Notes: generated by a model from the letters alone, not told the origin. Shown: positions 32,789 to 42,069, counted from the first letter of the stretch. The stretch: 64,000 nt of DNA from CAIYRG01 sp964494505 (GCA_964494505.1 CAZBRO010000013.1:1-64000); one strand, 5' to 3'. A program made the numbers and translations.

Positions 32789-33745
32789 ATGAAGATTTGC
32801 GTCGCGGGCCAGGGGGCCTTCGGTCAGAAGCATCTGGATGCGCTGAAGCGCATTCCTGACGTGGAAGTGGTGTCGTTGATCGGCGGCAATCCGAAAGGCA
32901 CCGAAGAGGTCGCCGCCAAGTACGGCATCAAGCATTGGGGCCACGATCTCAGCGAAGGCATCGCACGCGCCGATGCCGTCATCCTGGCAACGCCCACCCA
33001 GATGCACCGCGCGCAAGGCGAAGCGGTGATGCGGGCCGGCAAGCACGTGCTGATCGAGATTCCGATTGCCGACAATGTCGAAGATTCCGAAGCGCTGGCG
33101 CGGATCGCCAAGGAGACCGGCGTCGTCGCGATGGGCGGCCATGTGCGCCGCTTCAATCCGAGCCACCAATTCGTGCATCGCCGGATCGAAAGCGGTGAGC
33201 TGAAAATCTTCCAGATGGACGTGCAGACCTATTTCTTCCGCCGCACCAACATGAACGCAGCGGGGAAGCCCCGCAGTTGGACCGACCATCTGCTATGGCA
33301 CCACGCCGCCCACACCGTGGATCTATTCCATTACCAGACGGGTGAGACATCGACCGAATGCTACGCCGTGCAGGGGCCGCGCCATCCCGCGCTCGGCATC
33401 GCCATGGACATGGGGATTTTGTTGAAGGTGCCGTCGGGGGCGATTCTGACGCTGTCGTTATCGTTCAACAATGACGGGCCGATCGGATCGTTCTTCCGCT
33501 ACATCGGGGATACCGGCACGTATCAGGCCTATTACGACGATCTCGCGGACGGGAAGAAAAATCCGATCGACCTTTCCAAGGTGGACGTGTCGATGGACGG
33601 GATCGAGCTTGAGGACCGCGAATTCATCGCCGCCATCCGCGAGAAGCGCGAGCCCAATTCGAGCCTGGAGCAGGTGCTTCCCTGCATGCGCGTGCTTGGC
33701 AAGCTCGAGAGCATGATCGATCCCAACCGCGAATGTGTGGTGTAG
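32789..33745 (+). CDS. ligC: 4-carboxy-2-hydroxymuconate-6-semialdehyde dehydrogenase
   Basis: 318 residues, Gfo/Idh/MocA fold: MKICVAGQGAFGQKHLDAL (nucleotide motif), ILATPTQMHRAQGEAVMRAGKHVLIEIPIAD, and VAMGGHVRRFNPSHQFVH. FRRTNMNAAGKPRSWTDHLLWHHAAHTVDLFHYQ is the LigC active-site segment. It oxidises the hemiacetal of the LigAB product with NADP to give 2-pyrone-4,6-dicarboxylate, the LigI substrate. It is the last core lig gene; a short GC hairpin follows before the aldo/keto reductase. Confidence 0.92.
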   Translation: MKICVAGQGAFGQKHLDALKRIPDVEVVSLIGGNPKGTEEVAAKYGIKHWGHDLSEGIARADAVILATPTQMHRAQGEAVMRAGKHVLIEIPIADNVEDSEALARIAKETGVVAMGGHVRRFNPSHQFVHRRIESGELKIFQMDVQTYFFRRTNMNAAGKPRSWTDHLLWHHAAHTVDLFHYQTGETSTECYAVQGPRHPALGIAMDMGILLKVPSGAILTLSLSFNNDGPIGSFFRYIGDTGTYQAYYDDLADGKKNPIDLSKVDVSMDGIELEDREFIAAIREKREPNSSLEQVLPCMRVLGKLESMIDPNRECVV

Positions 33746-33821
33746 CGCTGCGTCATTCTTCCCCCGCGTGGCGGAGGGGGCGCAGGATATTCAATTTGTT
33801 CCGATATAGTTGGGCTTCATC

Positions 33822-34811
33822 ATGCAAACGCGCAAAATCGGTCCCTTTGACGTCTCGGCCATCGGCCTTGGCTGCATGGTGCTGTCGCACGCTTACGGTA
33901 ATCCGCCCGATCCGAAAACCGCAGGCGAGGTGCTGCTGAAGGCGCTCGATGTCGGCTACACCCATTTCGACACGGCGACGCTGTATGGTTTTGGCGCCAA
34001 TGAGACGCTGCTCGGCAACACGCTTAAATCACGGCGCGGCGAATTCATGCTGGCGAGCAAATGCGGCATGTTCCGCGGCGCTTCGGGCGGCAAGGAGATC
34101 GACGGCCACCCCGCGGTGTTGAAAGCCAATCTCGAGGACAGCCTGAAGCGGCTCCAGACCGATGTGATCGACCTCTATTACCTGCACCGCTGGGACAAGC
34201 GCGTGCCGATCGAGGATTCCATCGGCGCAATGGCCGACATGGTAAAGTCGGGGAAGGTCCGTTCCATCGGCCTTTCCGAAGTGTCGGCCGTCACCTTGCG
34301 CAAGGCGCATGCGGTTCATGCGATTGCCGCGATGCAAAGCGAGTATTCGTTGTGGACGCGCAATCCGGAAATCGCCGTGCTCGACGCCTGCCGCGAATTG
34401 AACGTCGCCTTCGTCGCGTTCAGCCCGCTCGCGCGCGGCTTCCTGACCGGCGGTATTGGCGATCCCGCGCAATTTCCGCCCAAGGACATCCGCCTCGCGA
34501 TGCCGCGCTTCCAGGCGCCGCATTTCGCCGCAAACCTGAAACTGCTCGACAGCTTCGCGCAGATCGCGCACGAGAACGATTGCACCATGGCACAGCTCTG
34601 CCTCGCCTGGCTGCTCCACAAGGCGCCGCACATCGTCCCCATTCCGGGCACCACCCGGCTCGATCACCTGACGGAGAACGCCGGCGCGGCCAACGTGAAG
34701 CTCGTCCCCGGCGCGATGGAACGCATCGAGGCGCTGATCAACCGCGCCACCGTCAGCGGGCCGCGCTATAATCAGGCACAGCTTCCCGAAATCGACACGG
34801 AAGGCGACTGA
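33822..34811 (+). CDS. aldo/keto reductase
   Basis: 329 residues from the ATG at 33822. TIM-barrel reductase with VSAIGLGCMVLS, the catalytic Asp in YTHFDTATLYGFGANE with Tyr, the Lys in FMLASKCGMF, DVIDLYYLHRWD, and IPGTTRLDHLTENAGA for NADPH binding. It resembles the YajO/PdxI-like group. Substrate unknown, possibly an aldehyde from the nearby ring-cleavage routes. The M20 peptidase gene follows 2 bases after the stop. Confidence 0.88.
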   Translation: MQTRKIGPFDVSAIGLGCMVLSHAYGNPPDPKTAGEVLLKALDVGYTHFDTATLYGFGANETLLGNTLKSRRGEFMLASKCGMFRGASGGKEIDGHPAVLKANLEDSLKRLQTDVIDLYYLHRWDKRVPIEDSIGAMADMVKSGKVRSIGLSEVSAVTLRKAHAVHAIAAMQSEYSLWTRNPEIAVLDACRELNVAFVAFSPLARGFLTGGIGDPAQFPPKDIRLAMPRFQAPHFAANLKLLDSFAQIAHENDCTMAQLCLAWLLHKAPHIVPIPGTTRLDHLTENAGAANVKLVPGAMERIEALINRATVSGPRYNQAQLPEIDTEGD

Positions 34812-34813
34812 CA

Positions 34814-36226
34814 TTGGACGATTCAAGGCTGAAGAATTTCGTGAGCGGTATGTGGGACGACGCGGTCGTTCCTTCGCTCGTCGAATACATCCGCATACCG
34901 AACAAATCGCCATCGTTCGACGCCGATTGGGCCGCCCACGGCTATATGGACGCGGCGGTCGCGCTGATGGAGAAGTGGGCGAGGGGACAAATCGCGCGCA
35001 TTCCGGGCGCGACTTTGGAGGTCGTAAGGCTGCCCGGCCGCACGCCGCTCATCTGCATCGAAATCCCGGGCGAAGGCACCGAGCCCGTGCTGCTCTACGG
35101 CCATCTCGACAAGCAGCCGGAATTCACCGGCTGGGGCGAGGGGCTGGGGCCCTGGACGCCGGTGATCCGCGGCGACCGGCTTTACGGCCGCGGCGGCGCG
35201 GACGACGGCTATGCCATGTATGGCGCGCTGACCGCCATTCTGGCCCTGCACGATCAGGAGATTCCGCATGCGCGCTCGGTCGTGCTGATCGAGGCGTGCG
35301 AGGAATCGGGCAGCTATGACTTGCCCGCCTATGTGGACCATCTGAGCGATCGCATCGGCAGTCCGGGGCTTGTGATTTGTCTGGATTCCGGCTGCGGCGA
35401 TTACGACCGCCTCTGGCTCACCACGTCCTTGCGCGGCGTGGCGACGGCGACGCTCACTGTCCGTGTACTGACGGAAGGCGTGCATTCCGGGGATGCCTCC
35501 GGCATTGTGCCGTCGAGCTTCCGCGTTGCGCGGCGCGTGCTGTCCCGGTTCGAGGACGAAGCGAGCGGCGAAATCATCCCGCGCGGGCTCTATGTCGATA
35601 TTCCCCCTTCGCGCATGGCGCAGGCCAAGGCCGCGGCCGCGATTCTGGGCGATGCGGTCTATTCGAAATTCCCCTGGGCGGGCGGCACGCATCCCGTTTC
35701 CGACGATCCGACCGAGCTGATCCTGAACCGCACCTGGCGGCCGCAACTGGCCATCGTGGGCGCGGAAGGACTGCCGACGACCGCCAATGCCGGCAATGTT
35801 CTACTGCCCTCGACCACGCTGAAATTGTCGCTGCGCCTGCCGCCCACGTTCAATGGCGATGCCGTCGGCATCATGCGCAAGGCGCTCGCGGACGATCCCC
35901 CCAACAATGCGCAGATCGAATTCACCGCGGACCGTTTCGTTTCGACCGGCTGGAACGCGCCGGAGCTTGCGCCCTGGCTGGAACAGGCGGTCGCGCGCGC
36001 CGGACGCGCCGCATTCGGTCAGGATGTCGCCTATATGGGCGAGGGCGGCAGCATTCCGTTCATGGGTATGCTGGGCGAGAAATTCCCCAAGACCCAATTC
36101 GTGATCACGGGTGTGCTGGGGCCATCGTCGAATGCGCACGGCCCGAACGAATTTCTGCACATCCCCACGGGCAAGCGCATTTCGGAAGCCATTGCCCGCG
36201 TGCTCGCCGATCATTTCCGGAAATAG
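34814..36226 (+). CDS. M20-family metallopeptidase (carnosinase-like)
   Basis: 470 residues from the TTG at 34814, directly after the previous stop. M20 motifs: VLLYGHLDKQPE (metal His and Asp), LYGRGGADDGYAMYGAL (bridging Asp), VLIEACEESGSYD (catalytic Glu), and VLGPSSNAHGPNEFLH with the last metal His. The dimerisation/lid domain begins around LRGVATATLTVRV. It lacks a signal peptide, so it is cytoplasmic. Such enzymes hydrolyse dipeptides or N-acyl amino acids. Probably the last gene of the lig transcription unit. Confidence 0.88.
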   Translation: MDDSRLKNFVSGMWDDAVVPSLVEYIRIPNKSPSFDADWAAHGYMDAAVALMEKWARGQIARIPGATLEVVRLPGRTPLICIEIPGEGTEPVLLYGHLDKQPEFTGWGEGLGPWTPVIRGDRLYGRGGADDGYAMYGALTAILALHDQEIPHARSVVLIEACEESGSYDLPAYVDHLSDRIGSPGLVICLDSGCGDYDRLWLTTSLRGVATATLTVRVLTEGVHSGDASGIVPSSFRVARRVLSRFEDEASGEIIPRGLYVDIPPSRMAQAKAAAAILGDAVYSKFPWAGGTHPVSDDPTELILNRTWRPQLAIVGAEGLPTTANAGNVLLPSTTLKLSLRLPPTFNGDAVGIMRKALADDPPNNAQIEFTADRFVSTGWNAPELAPWLEQAVARAGRAAFGQDVAYMGEGGSIPFMGMLGEKFPKTQFVITGVLGPSSNAHGPNEFLHIPTGKRISEAIARVLADHFRK

Positions 36227-36347
36227 GTTCGCATTCACAAAGAACGATTGTTCTACGGCTGGGACATTTTTGAGCCCTGCGGAAACAATTCTCTTCCCGT
36301 GGCCGTTGTTCGCGCGAGCGGGAAATGGAACCCTCCAGGAGGACGTG

Positions 36348-36602
36348 ATGAAGAAATTGATTATCCCGGCGATTGCGGCTTTGGCGATGAGCACGAGCCT
36401 TGCCTGGTCCGCCGATGTCAGCGGCGTGATCAAGAGCATCGATGCCAATGCGCATCAGATCACGCTGGACGACGGCAAGACCTACACGGTCGATCAGAGC
36501 GTCAAGCTCACCGACTTCAAGGCCGGCGACAAAGTGATGGTCAGCGCCGAGGTGCAGAACGGCAAGAACATGGCCAACAAGGTGACAAAGGCCGCCGGCT
36601 GA
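36348..36602 (+). CDS. DUF1344-like exported protein
   Basis: 84 residues with a strong AGGAGG ribosome site. A signal peptide ends near WSA-DVSG. The mature 63 residues form one small beta domain: GVIKSIDANAHQITLDDGKTYTV, FKAGDKVMVSAEV. This is the pattern of DUF1344 and similar OB-like periplasmic proteins. Function unknown. A bidirectional terminator follows. Confidence 0.75.
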   Translation: MKKLIIPAIAALAMSTSLAWSADVSGVIKSIDANAHQITLDDGKTYTVDQSVKLTDFKAGDKVMVSAEVQNGKNMANKVTKAAG

Positions 36603-36627
36603 CACAGCCTGCCCACGCACCGCATAG

Positions 36628-36665
36628 AAAAAGCCCTCATGCCAGCCGCGGCATGAGGGCTTTTT
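36628..36665. terminator. bidirectional intrinsic terminator
   Basis: AAAAAGCCCTCATGCC (36628-36643) pairs perfectly with GGCATGAGGGCTTTTT (36650-36665) around AGCCGC. T runs on both strands let it stop the DUF1344 gene from the left and the DUF1080 gene from the right. Confidence 0.9.
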
Positions 36666-36689
36666 CTTCGAGCCGATGCGTTCAATGCG

Positions 36690-37295
36690 TCACATCGGAC
36701 GGACTTCCACCTTGCGGAATTTCACGATGCCCGCCCCGTATTGAAGCGCGAAATAGCCGCTCGGGTGTTTCGCGTCGCGCACTGCGTTGACCGTGCGCTG
36801 GCCGTTGAGCGTGACGCTCATATAGGGCCCGCGCGCATCAATCTCCATCACGTTCCATTTGCCGCCGGCATGCGGCATGGGATCGACCTTGGCGACATTG
36901 ACGATGGCGCCGGTGCCGTATTCGGGACCGGGACGCTTGTCGAAGATGTTCACCTCATAGCAGTTCATGCCGCCGATTGTCTTGGCATCGCTGCAGCGGA
37001 TGAAGATGCCGCTGTTCGCCTCGTCATCGACCCAGAATTCGGCGCGGATCTGGAAATCCGTGTACGGATTCTTGGTGACCAGGAAACCGCCCTTACCCTT
37101 GTCGGCGACCACAGCGCCCTCGGCCACGCGCCAATTGGCGTCACCGACGGCGGTGAAATTGTTCATGTCCTTGCCATCGAGCAGCGTCACCCAGCCGCCG
37201 GTGGCGGCATTCTGGGCCGAGGCCTGATGGGTTGCCGCGCCCGCCGCCAGTCCGGCCAGGACCAGGCTGCCGAGCAAGAAAGTCCGGTATGTCAT
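36690..37295 (-). CDS. DUF1080 (3-keto-disaccharide hydrolase domain) exported protein
   Basis: 201 residues from the ATG at 37295, preceded by AGGGAGGG. A signal peptide ends near ASA-QNA. The mature jelly-roll domain has WVTLLDGKDMNNFTAVGDANWRVAEGAVVADKGKGGFLVT, ANSGIFIRC, YEVNIFDKRPGPEYGTGAIV and GKWNVMEIDARG, all DUF1080 hallmarks. Some members hydrolyse 3-keto-glycosides. Periplasmic; substrate not assignable. Confidence 0.87.
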   Translation of the reverse strand: MTYRTFLLGSLVLAGLAAGAATHQASAQNAATGGWVTLLDGKDMNNFTAVGDANWRVAEGAVVADKGKGGFLVTKNPYTDFQIRAEFWVDDEANSGIFIRCSDAKTIGGMNCYEVNIFDKRPGPEYGTGAIVNVAKVDPMPHAGGKWNVMEIDARGPYMSVTLNGQRTVNAVRDAKHPSGYFALQYGAGIVKFRKVEVRPM

Positions 37296-37386
37296 GTTGC
37301 CCTCCCTTTGCGTTTTCCCTTGCAAAGACGGCGCCGTTTCCGGCGCCGCCTTCGTCATAACTTGCAATCCTATGCCGGAAGCGCCG

Positions 37387-37974
37387 TCACGGAATCGCCG
37401 TGACGCGGGTCGCGACCGAACCATCGGCGTTCTTCACGCCCTGGATGCGGACCTTGCCGCCGACTTTCACGATGCTCTTGTCGGAATCGGTGAACTTGAG
37501 GACCGGAATGTTCGGATCCGGATCCAGGATCAGATCGGATTCACCACCGGGGAATTTCACCTTCATGACGTTGCTGCCGCCAACGATGGCGGTGCCGGTC
37601 ACGGTGGCGTTGGTCATGGTCTGGTTGCGGGCGTCGTTCATCGGACGCTGGCCTTCGCCAAGGCCCCGCATCTTCTCCGAGAAAATGCGCAGCTCCGTCG
37701 AATGCAGCTTGCCGTCGTCCTTCTTCACGGCGGCGGATGCGACGAAATCGTTGCTCTTGATGTCCGAAAGCTTCGCCTTCGATTGCTGAAGGTACAGAAC
37801 GTTCGGGGCAAGCTTGTAGGTATCGACCGCGCCGCCATCGTCATTCTTCACGGATATGGTGGCGGCGTCCATCTTGTCGACGGTGCCGAAGACGTTGATC
37901 GCATTGTTGCCCTGCGCCATCGCCGGAACGGCGAGGAGCGCGATAAAACTTCCGAGGATGAGAGCTTTCCGCAT
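37387..37974 (-). CDS. exported protein of unknown function
   Basis: 195 residues from the ATG at 37974. A signal peptide ends at AMA-QGNN. The mature part looks like two beta-rich modules: INVFGTVDKMDAATISVKNDDGG and the later KVGGKVRIQGVKNADGSVATRVTAIP. The latter resembles DUF5666-type repeats, suggesting a small beta-barrel fold. I do not recognise it firmly. A longer reading frame to 38613 runs over an opposing gene and is rejected. Confidence 0.6.
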   Translation of the reverse strand: MRKALILGSFIALLAVPAMAQGNNAINVFGTVDKMDAATISVKNDDGGAVDTYKLAPNVLYLQQSKAKLSDIKSNDFVASAAVKKDDGKLHSTELRIFSEKMRGLGEGQRPMNDARNQTMTNATVTGTAIVGGSNVMKVKFPGGESDLILDPDPNIPVLKFTDSDKSIVKVGGKVRIQGVKNADGSVATRVTAIP

Positions 37975-38154
37975 GGTTGAGTGTCCTTGAGGTTCCGGGG
38001 GGAGCGCGCGTAGGTCCCGCGCGCGCCGGGCTTTCTTTAGCACAGATCGCAAAAGAGCGCACAAGGCGTACGATTTGGCGGCCTTTCCCTTGCTGGCGGG
38101 GGGCCATTCATTGCATCTTGGAGAGACGGGGGCGGCGGCAGCGGGAGACCACAA

Positions 38155-38997
38155 ATGCGCCACAATTTGTTCCTGGGGGTTGCAACCCTTGTCCTCGGCC
38201 TCACGGGCAGCGCGATGGCAGGCGTCGTCGTGACTTCGACCCATAACGCGTTCGATGGGAAGCCACCGGGCGTTGCCACCACCTATGTCGAAACCGACCG
38301 GCTGAAAACGGTGGATCCGGACGCGATCATGATCTTTCGGGGTGACCTCGGCCGTACTTGGCAGATCGACCCGGGGCGGGGCGTTTATATGGAAATGACG
38401 GCTGAGACGTTGCAGAGGATGAGCAGCCAGATGGCGGGAATGTCCGCGCAGATGGCCGCGGCCCAGGCGCAATTGCAGGCCCGGATGGCGCAAATGCCGC
38501 CCGAGCAGCGCGCGGCGATGCAGCAGATGCTGGCCGGCCGAGGATTGGGCGGCGCGGCGGGGGCAGGCGGTCCTCCCGCGGAAGCCAAAGGCACCTACAC
38601 CAAGACGGGCCAAAGCAAGACCATCGGCAATTGGCGCTGCGACGTCTACCGCTACGCGGTCAACGGCGATACGCGAGAGGACCTTTGCCTTGCGCCGATT
38701 GCATCGGTTGGTCTGACGGCTGCCGACTTCCAGGTGCTCGAGCGTCTGTCGGCTTTCATGCAGCCGATCATGTCGTCGCCGATGGTGCCGAAGAATTCGT
38801 TCATGAACTGGAACGAGATGAACAAGTCGATTGGCTTTCAGGGCGTGCCGCTCGAAACGACGTCATATGCCGGGTCAGGCCCATCGATGCAGCAGACCGT
38901 AACGAAGATCGAACGTACGGCGATTCCGGCCAATACATTCGACCTGCCTTCGGGGCTGACCAAGCGGGAAATCCCGATGGGGCCGCCCGGACGATAG
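38155..38997 (+). CDS. DUF4412-like exported protein (first of a tandem pair)
   Basis: 280 residues. Signal peptide to about residue 22. The beta-rich first part (TYVETDRLKTVDPDAIMIFRGDLGRTWQIDPGRGVYMEMT) is followed by a Met/Gln/Ala-rich coiled segment (MSAQMAAAQAQLQARMAQM), a Gly-rich linker, then a second beta part with two cysteines (NWRCDVYRY, EDLCLAP). The layout agrees with DUF4412. Function unknown, periplasmic. Six bases separate it from its paralogue. Confidence 0.7.
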   Translation: MRHNLFLGVATLVLGLTGSAMAGVVVTSTHNAFDGKPPGVATTYVETDRLKTVDPDAIMIFRGDLGRTWQIDPGRGVYMEMTAETLQRMSSQMAGMSAQMAAAQAQLQARMAQMPPEQRAAMQQMLAGRGLGGAAGAGGPPAEAKGTYTKTGQSKTIGNWRCDVYRYAVNGDTREDLCLAPIASVGLTAADFQVLERLSAFMQPIMSSPMVPKNSFMNWNEMNKSIGFQGVPLETTSYAGSGPSMQQTVTKIERTAIPANTFDLPSGLTKREIPMGPPGR

Positions 38998-39003
38998 GAG
39001 CCA

Positions 39004-39873
39004 ATGCACATGAAACTCGGTCCCTTCATCGTGGGCGCGGCGTTGCTTGCTTCCACCGGCGGCGCGATGGCGGGCGTCGCCGTGAACGGGACCGAGACCT
39101 GGGTTGCCTCGGGGCAGACGCAAGCGCTCGCAATCGTCATCGATGATGAGCGCCTGAAGGTGACGACGCAGGACCACATCCTGATCTACCGGGCCGATCT
39201 CGAACGTATGTGGATGATCGAAACCTCGCAGAAAACATATGTCGAATTGAGCCCGGAAAAGGTTCGGAGCTTCGACGCCTTTGCGGCCAAGGCACAGGGA
39301 GCTCTTGCCGAATATCAGGCCCGGCTCAAGGAGCAGCTTGCGCGCTTGCCGGCGGCGCAGCGCCCCATGATGGAGCAGATGCTGGTTGCACGCGGTCTCG
39401 GCGGCCTCATCGGCGATTCGCCAGTGCCGCCCGCGCCCCCTCCGCCGCAAGTCTCTATTGCAAAAGCCGGCGGCGGAAAGACCGTTGCCGGATTGCCTTG
39501 CGAGAATTACGACAAGACAGAAAACGGCCAGAAGTCGGATGAAATCTGCGTCGCGCCGATGAGGGGGGGAGGATTTTCGCAAGGCGATTTCCAGATGCTC
39601 GACAGGATGTGGAGCTTCGTGGGTTCGGACAATCCTATGTATCCGCAGATGATGTTCTCGACGATGCTGCGGTTGAACGATTTCTTGAGGTGGAACGGGA
39701 TGGACAACCTGCTTGGCTTTCCGGCTATTCCGCTGGAAACCACGAGCTATTATCAGGGCCGGCCGGTGGTCCATCAAATCCTGACCAGTGTCGAGCACCG
39801 CGCAATCCCCGCGGGCGAATTCGAACTCCCCGCAGGTCTAACCAAGCGGGAATTATTCACGTCTCCGCCTTAA
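39004..39873 (+). CDS. DUF4412-like exported protein (second of a tandem pair)
   Basis: 289 residues, a clear paralogue of the preceding gene product: DERLKVTTQDHILIYRADLERMWMIETSQKTYVELS, the helical QARLKEQLARLPAAQRPMMEQML, LPCENYDKTENG with Cys, and the same ending pattern (TSVEHRAIPAGEFELPAGLTKRE against TKIERTAIPANTFDLPSGLTKRE). Signal peptide at the start. Tandem duplication with strong divergence. Function unknown. Confidence 0.7.
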   Translation: MHMKLGPFIVGAALLASTGGAMAGVAVNGTETWVASGQTQALAIVIDDERLKVTTQDHILIYRADLERMWMIETSQKTYVELSPEKVRSFDAFAAKAQGALAEYQARLKEQLARLPAAQRPMMEQMLVARGLGGLIGDSPVPPAPPPPQVSIAKAGGGKTVAGLPCENYDKTENGQKSDEICVAPMRGGGFSQGDFQMLDRMWSFVGSDNPMYPQMMFSTMLRLNDFLRWNGMDNLLGFPAIPLETTSYYQGRPVVHQILTSVEHRAIPAGEFELPAGLTKRELFTSPP

Positions 39874-39890
39874 ACAGAAAGCAATCGAAC

Positions 39891-40778
39891 ATGGATCTCG
39901 GTTTTATTGGGCTCGGCATCATGGGCCGGCCGATGGCGGGCCATCTGATGGCCGCCGGACACAAGCTGCACCTCAACACCAGAAGCGGCGTGCCGCAGGA
40001 GATGATCGATAAAGGCGGTGTCGCCTGTCATCACGCGCGCGGCGTCGCGGAGAAGGCGGACATCATCTTCACGATGGTCAACGACACGCCCGACGTGGAA
40101 AAGGTTCTGTTCGCCGCGGACGGTGTCGTGGGCGGGCTCACGCCCGGCAAGATCGTGGTCGATATGAGCTCGATTTCGCCGCTCGCGACCAAGGATTTTG
40201 CGCGCCGCATCGAGGAGCGGTGCTGCTTCTATGTGGATGCGCCGGTGTCGGGCGGTGAGGTGGGCGCGAAGGCCGCCACGCTGACCATCATGGTAGGCGC
40301 GCGCGAGGAGGTGTTCGAGCGCGTCAAGCCGCTGCTTCAGCTGATGGGTAAGACCATCACGCTGATCGGCGGCAATGGCGACGGGCAGACCGCAAAGGTG
40401 GCGAACCAGATCATCGTTGCGCTGAACATCGAAGCGGTCGCCGAGGCGCTGCTGTTCGCATCGAAAGCGGGCGCCGATCCGGCCAAGGTGCGCCAGGCGC
40501 TGTTGGGCGGTTTTGCGCAATCGAAGATTCTGGAAGTGCATGGCGAGCGCATGCTGAAGCGCACTTTCGCACCGGGTTTCCGGATCGAGCTGCACGCGAA
40601 GGACCTGGCGATCGCGCTTTCCGGTGCACGCGCGTTGCAGTTGGCGCTTCCCAACACCGCCCATTGCCAGGAATTGTTCAATGCCTCCTTCGCCGCGGGT
40701 GAAGGCGGGCTCGACGATTCCGCGCTTGTGAAAGTGCTGGAGCGCATGGCCAATCACGAAATCAAGGTCAAGGATTGA
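39891..40778 (+). CDS. glxR: 2-hydroxy-3-oxopropionate (tartronate semialdehyde) reductase
   Basis: 295 residues from the ATG at 39891. Beta-hydroxyacid dehydrogenase: GFIGLGIMGRPMAGHL (nucleotide motif), VDMSSISPLATKDFARR, the substrate loop FYVDAPVSGGEVGAKAATLTIMVG, and the catalytic-Lys helix QTAKVANQIIVALNIEAVAEAL. It reduces tartronate semialdehyde to D-glycerate. The next gene, overlapping by 4 bases, encodes a glycerate kinase, which supports this call over other family members. Confidence 0.87.
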   Translation: MDLGFIGLGIMGRPMAGHLMAAGHKLHLNTRSGVPQEMIDKGGVACHHARGVAEKADIIFTMVNDTPDVEKVLFAADGVVGGLTPGKIVVDMSSISPLATKDFARRIEERCCFYVDAPVSGGEVGAKAATLTIMVGAREEVFERVKPLLQLMGKTITLIGGNGDGQTAKVANQIIVALNIEAVAEALLFASKAGADPAKVRQALLGGFAQSKILEVHGERMLKRTFAPGFRIELHAKDLAIALSGARALQLALPNTAHCQELFNASFAAGEGGLDDSALVKVLERMANHEIKVKD

Positions 40779-42052
40779 GCGTCGCGCAAGGCCATCCGCA
40801 CGTCTTTCTGCTTGGGCTGTTCCGTGCAGCGGTCGATGCGGCGAGCGCCGCGCGCTGCGTGCCGCCGAATTTGCCGCAAGTCCCCCGCGGGCGCACCGTC
40901 GTGGTGGGCGCGGGCAAGGCCGCGGCCGCGATGGCCAAGGCGGTCGAAGATTGCTGGACGGGCGATTTGTCCGGTCTTGTCATCACGCGCTACGGCCATG
41001 GCGTGCCCTGCCGCTTCATCGAAGTGGTCGAGGCCGGTCATCCGGTTCCGGATGCGGCGGGATGGGAGGCGGCCGAGCGCATGCTGCGCGCGGTCGGGGG
41101 CTTGAATGCGGACGATCTGGTGCTGGCGCTGATTTCGGGCGGCGGTTCGTCTTTGTTGGCGTTGCCGGCACCGGGCCTGACGCTCGCCGACAAGCAGGCG
41201 GTGACACGGGCGCTGCTGAAATCGGGCGCGCCGATTGCCGAATTCAATTGCGTGCGCAAGCATCTTTCCGCGGTCAAAGGGGGGCGGCTCGCGCTGGCCG
41301 CGCAACCGGCCCGTGTCGTGAGTCTCATCGTTTCCGATGTGCCCGGCGACGATCCGGCAACGGTTGCCTCCGGACCCACGGTTCCCGACCCGACCACGCG
41401 TGAGGAGGCGTTGGCGATCCTCGGCAAATACGGGATCGCCGCCCCGGATTCCGTTCGTGTTTGGCTCGAAAGTCCCGTCTCGGAGACGCCGAAGCCCGGC
41501 GATGCCGCTTTCGCGCGCGCGGAGAATCGCGTCGTTGCCAGAGCGCGCGACGCATTGTCGGCAGCCGCGCGCGTGGCCGAAGCAGCGGGTTGCGCGGTGA
41601 TGGATCTCGGCGACGCGGTGGAAGGCGAAGCGCGCGAGGTGGCGCGCGGCCACGCGGCGCTTGCGTTGAATCAGGCGCGCACCGGCAAACCCTGCCTCTT
41701 GCTTTCCGGCGGTGAGACGACGGTCACCGTGAAGGGCGATGGCCGCGGCGGCCGCAATGCCGAGTATCTGCTCGCGCTCGCCGTCGCCCTCAAGGGTGCG
41801 GCCGGAATCGCGGCAATCGCGTGCGACACGGACGGTATCGACGGCACCGAAACCAATGCAGGCGCGATCATTGCACCCAACACACTCGCGCGCGCACGCG
41901 ACGCCGGGCTAGACGCCGAAGCCATGCTCGCGTGTAACGACGCGTATTCGTTCTTTTCGGCGCTCGGCGATCTGGTGGAGACCGGCCCCACGCGCACCAA
42001 CGTCAACGATTTCCGCGCGATCCTGATCCAGCCGGACGCGCCGGCGGCATGA
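40775..42052 (+). CDS. glycerate 2-kinase (MOFRL family)
   Basis: 425 residues from a TTG whose bases overlap the stop of glxR (TTGA). N-terminal RTVVVGAGKAAAAMAKAVE, then HPVPDAAGW, the nucleotide loop LALISGGGSSLLALPAPG, SDVPGDDPATVASGPTVPD, and the C-terminal MOFRL region GETTVTVKGDGRGGRNAEYLLALA with DTDGIDGTETNAGA. It phosphorylates D-glycerate to 2-phosphoglycerate. With the reductase it completes the glyoxylate-to-glycolysis branch; glyoxylate carboligase is not in view. Confidence 0.88.
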   Translation: MSVAQGHPHVFLLGLFRAAVDAASAARCVPPNLPQVPRGRTVVVGAGKAAAAMAKAVEDCWTGDLSGLVITRYGHGVPCRFIEVVEAGHPVPDAAGWEAAERMLRAVGGLNADDLVLALISGGGSSLLALPAPGLTLADKQAVTRALLKSGAPIAEFNCVRKHLSAVKGGRLALAAQPARVVSLIVSDVPGDDPATVASGPTVPDPTTREEALAILGKYGIAAPDSVRVWLESPVSETPKPGDAAFARAENRVVARARDALSAAARVAEAAGCAVMDLGDAVEGEAREVARGHAALALNQARTGKPCLLLSGGETTVTVKGDGRGGRNAEYLLALAVALKGAAGIAAIACDTDGIDGTETNAGAIIAPNTLARARDAGLDAEAMLACNDAYSFFSALGDLVETGPTRTNVNDFRAILIQPDAPAA

Positions 42053-42069
42053 TCGCCAAATTCCGCGTC

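Noticed and set aside
37975..38613. N-terminal extension of the exported protein at 37387-37974
   Set aside because: The extension runs opposite the DUF4412 gene and puts a good signal peptide in the middle of the protein.
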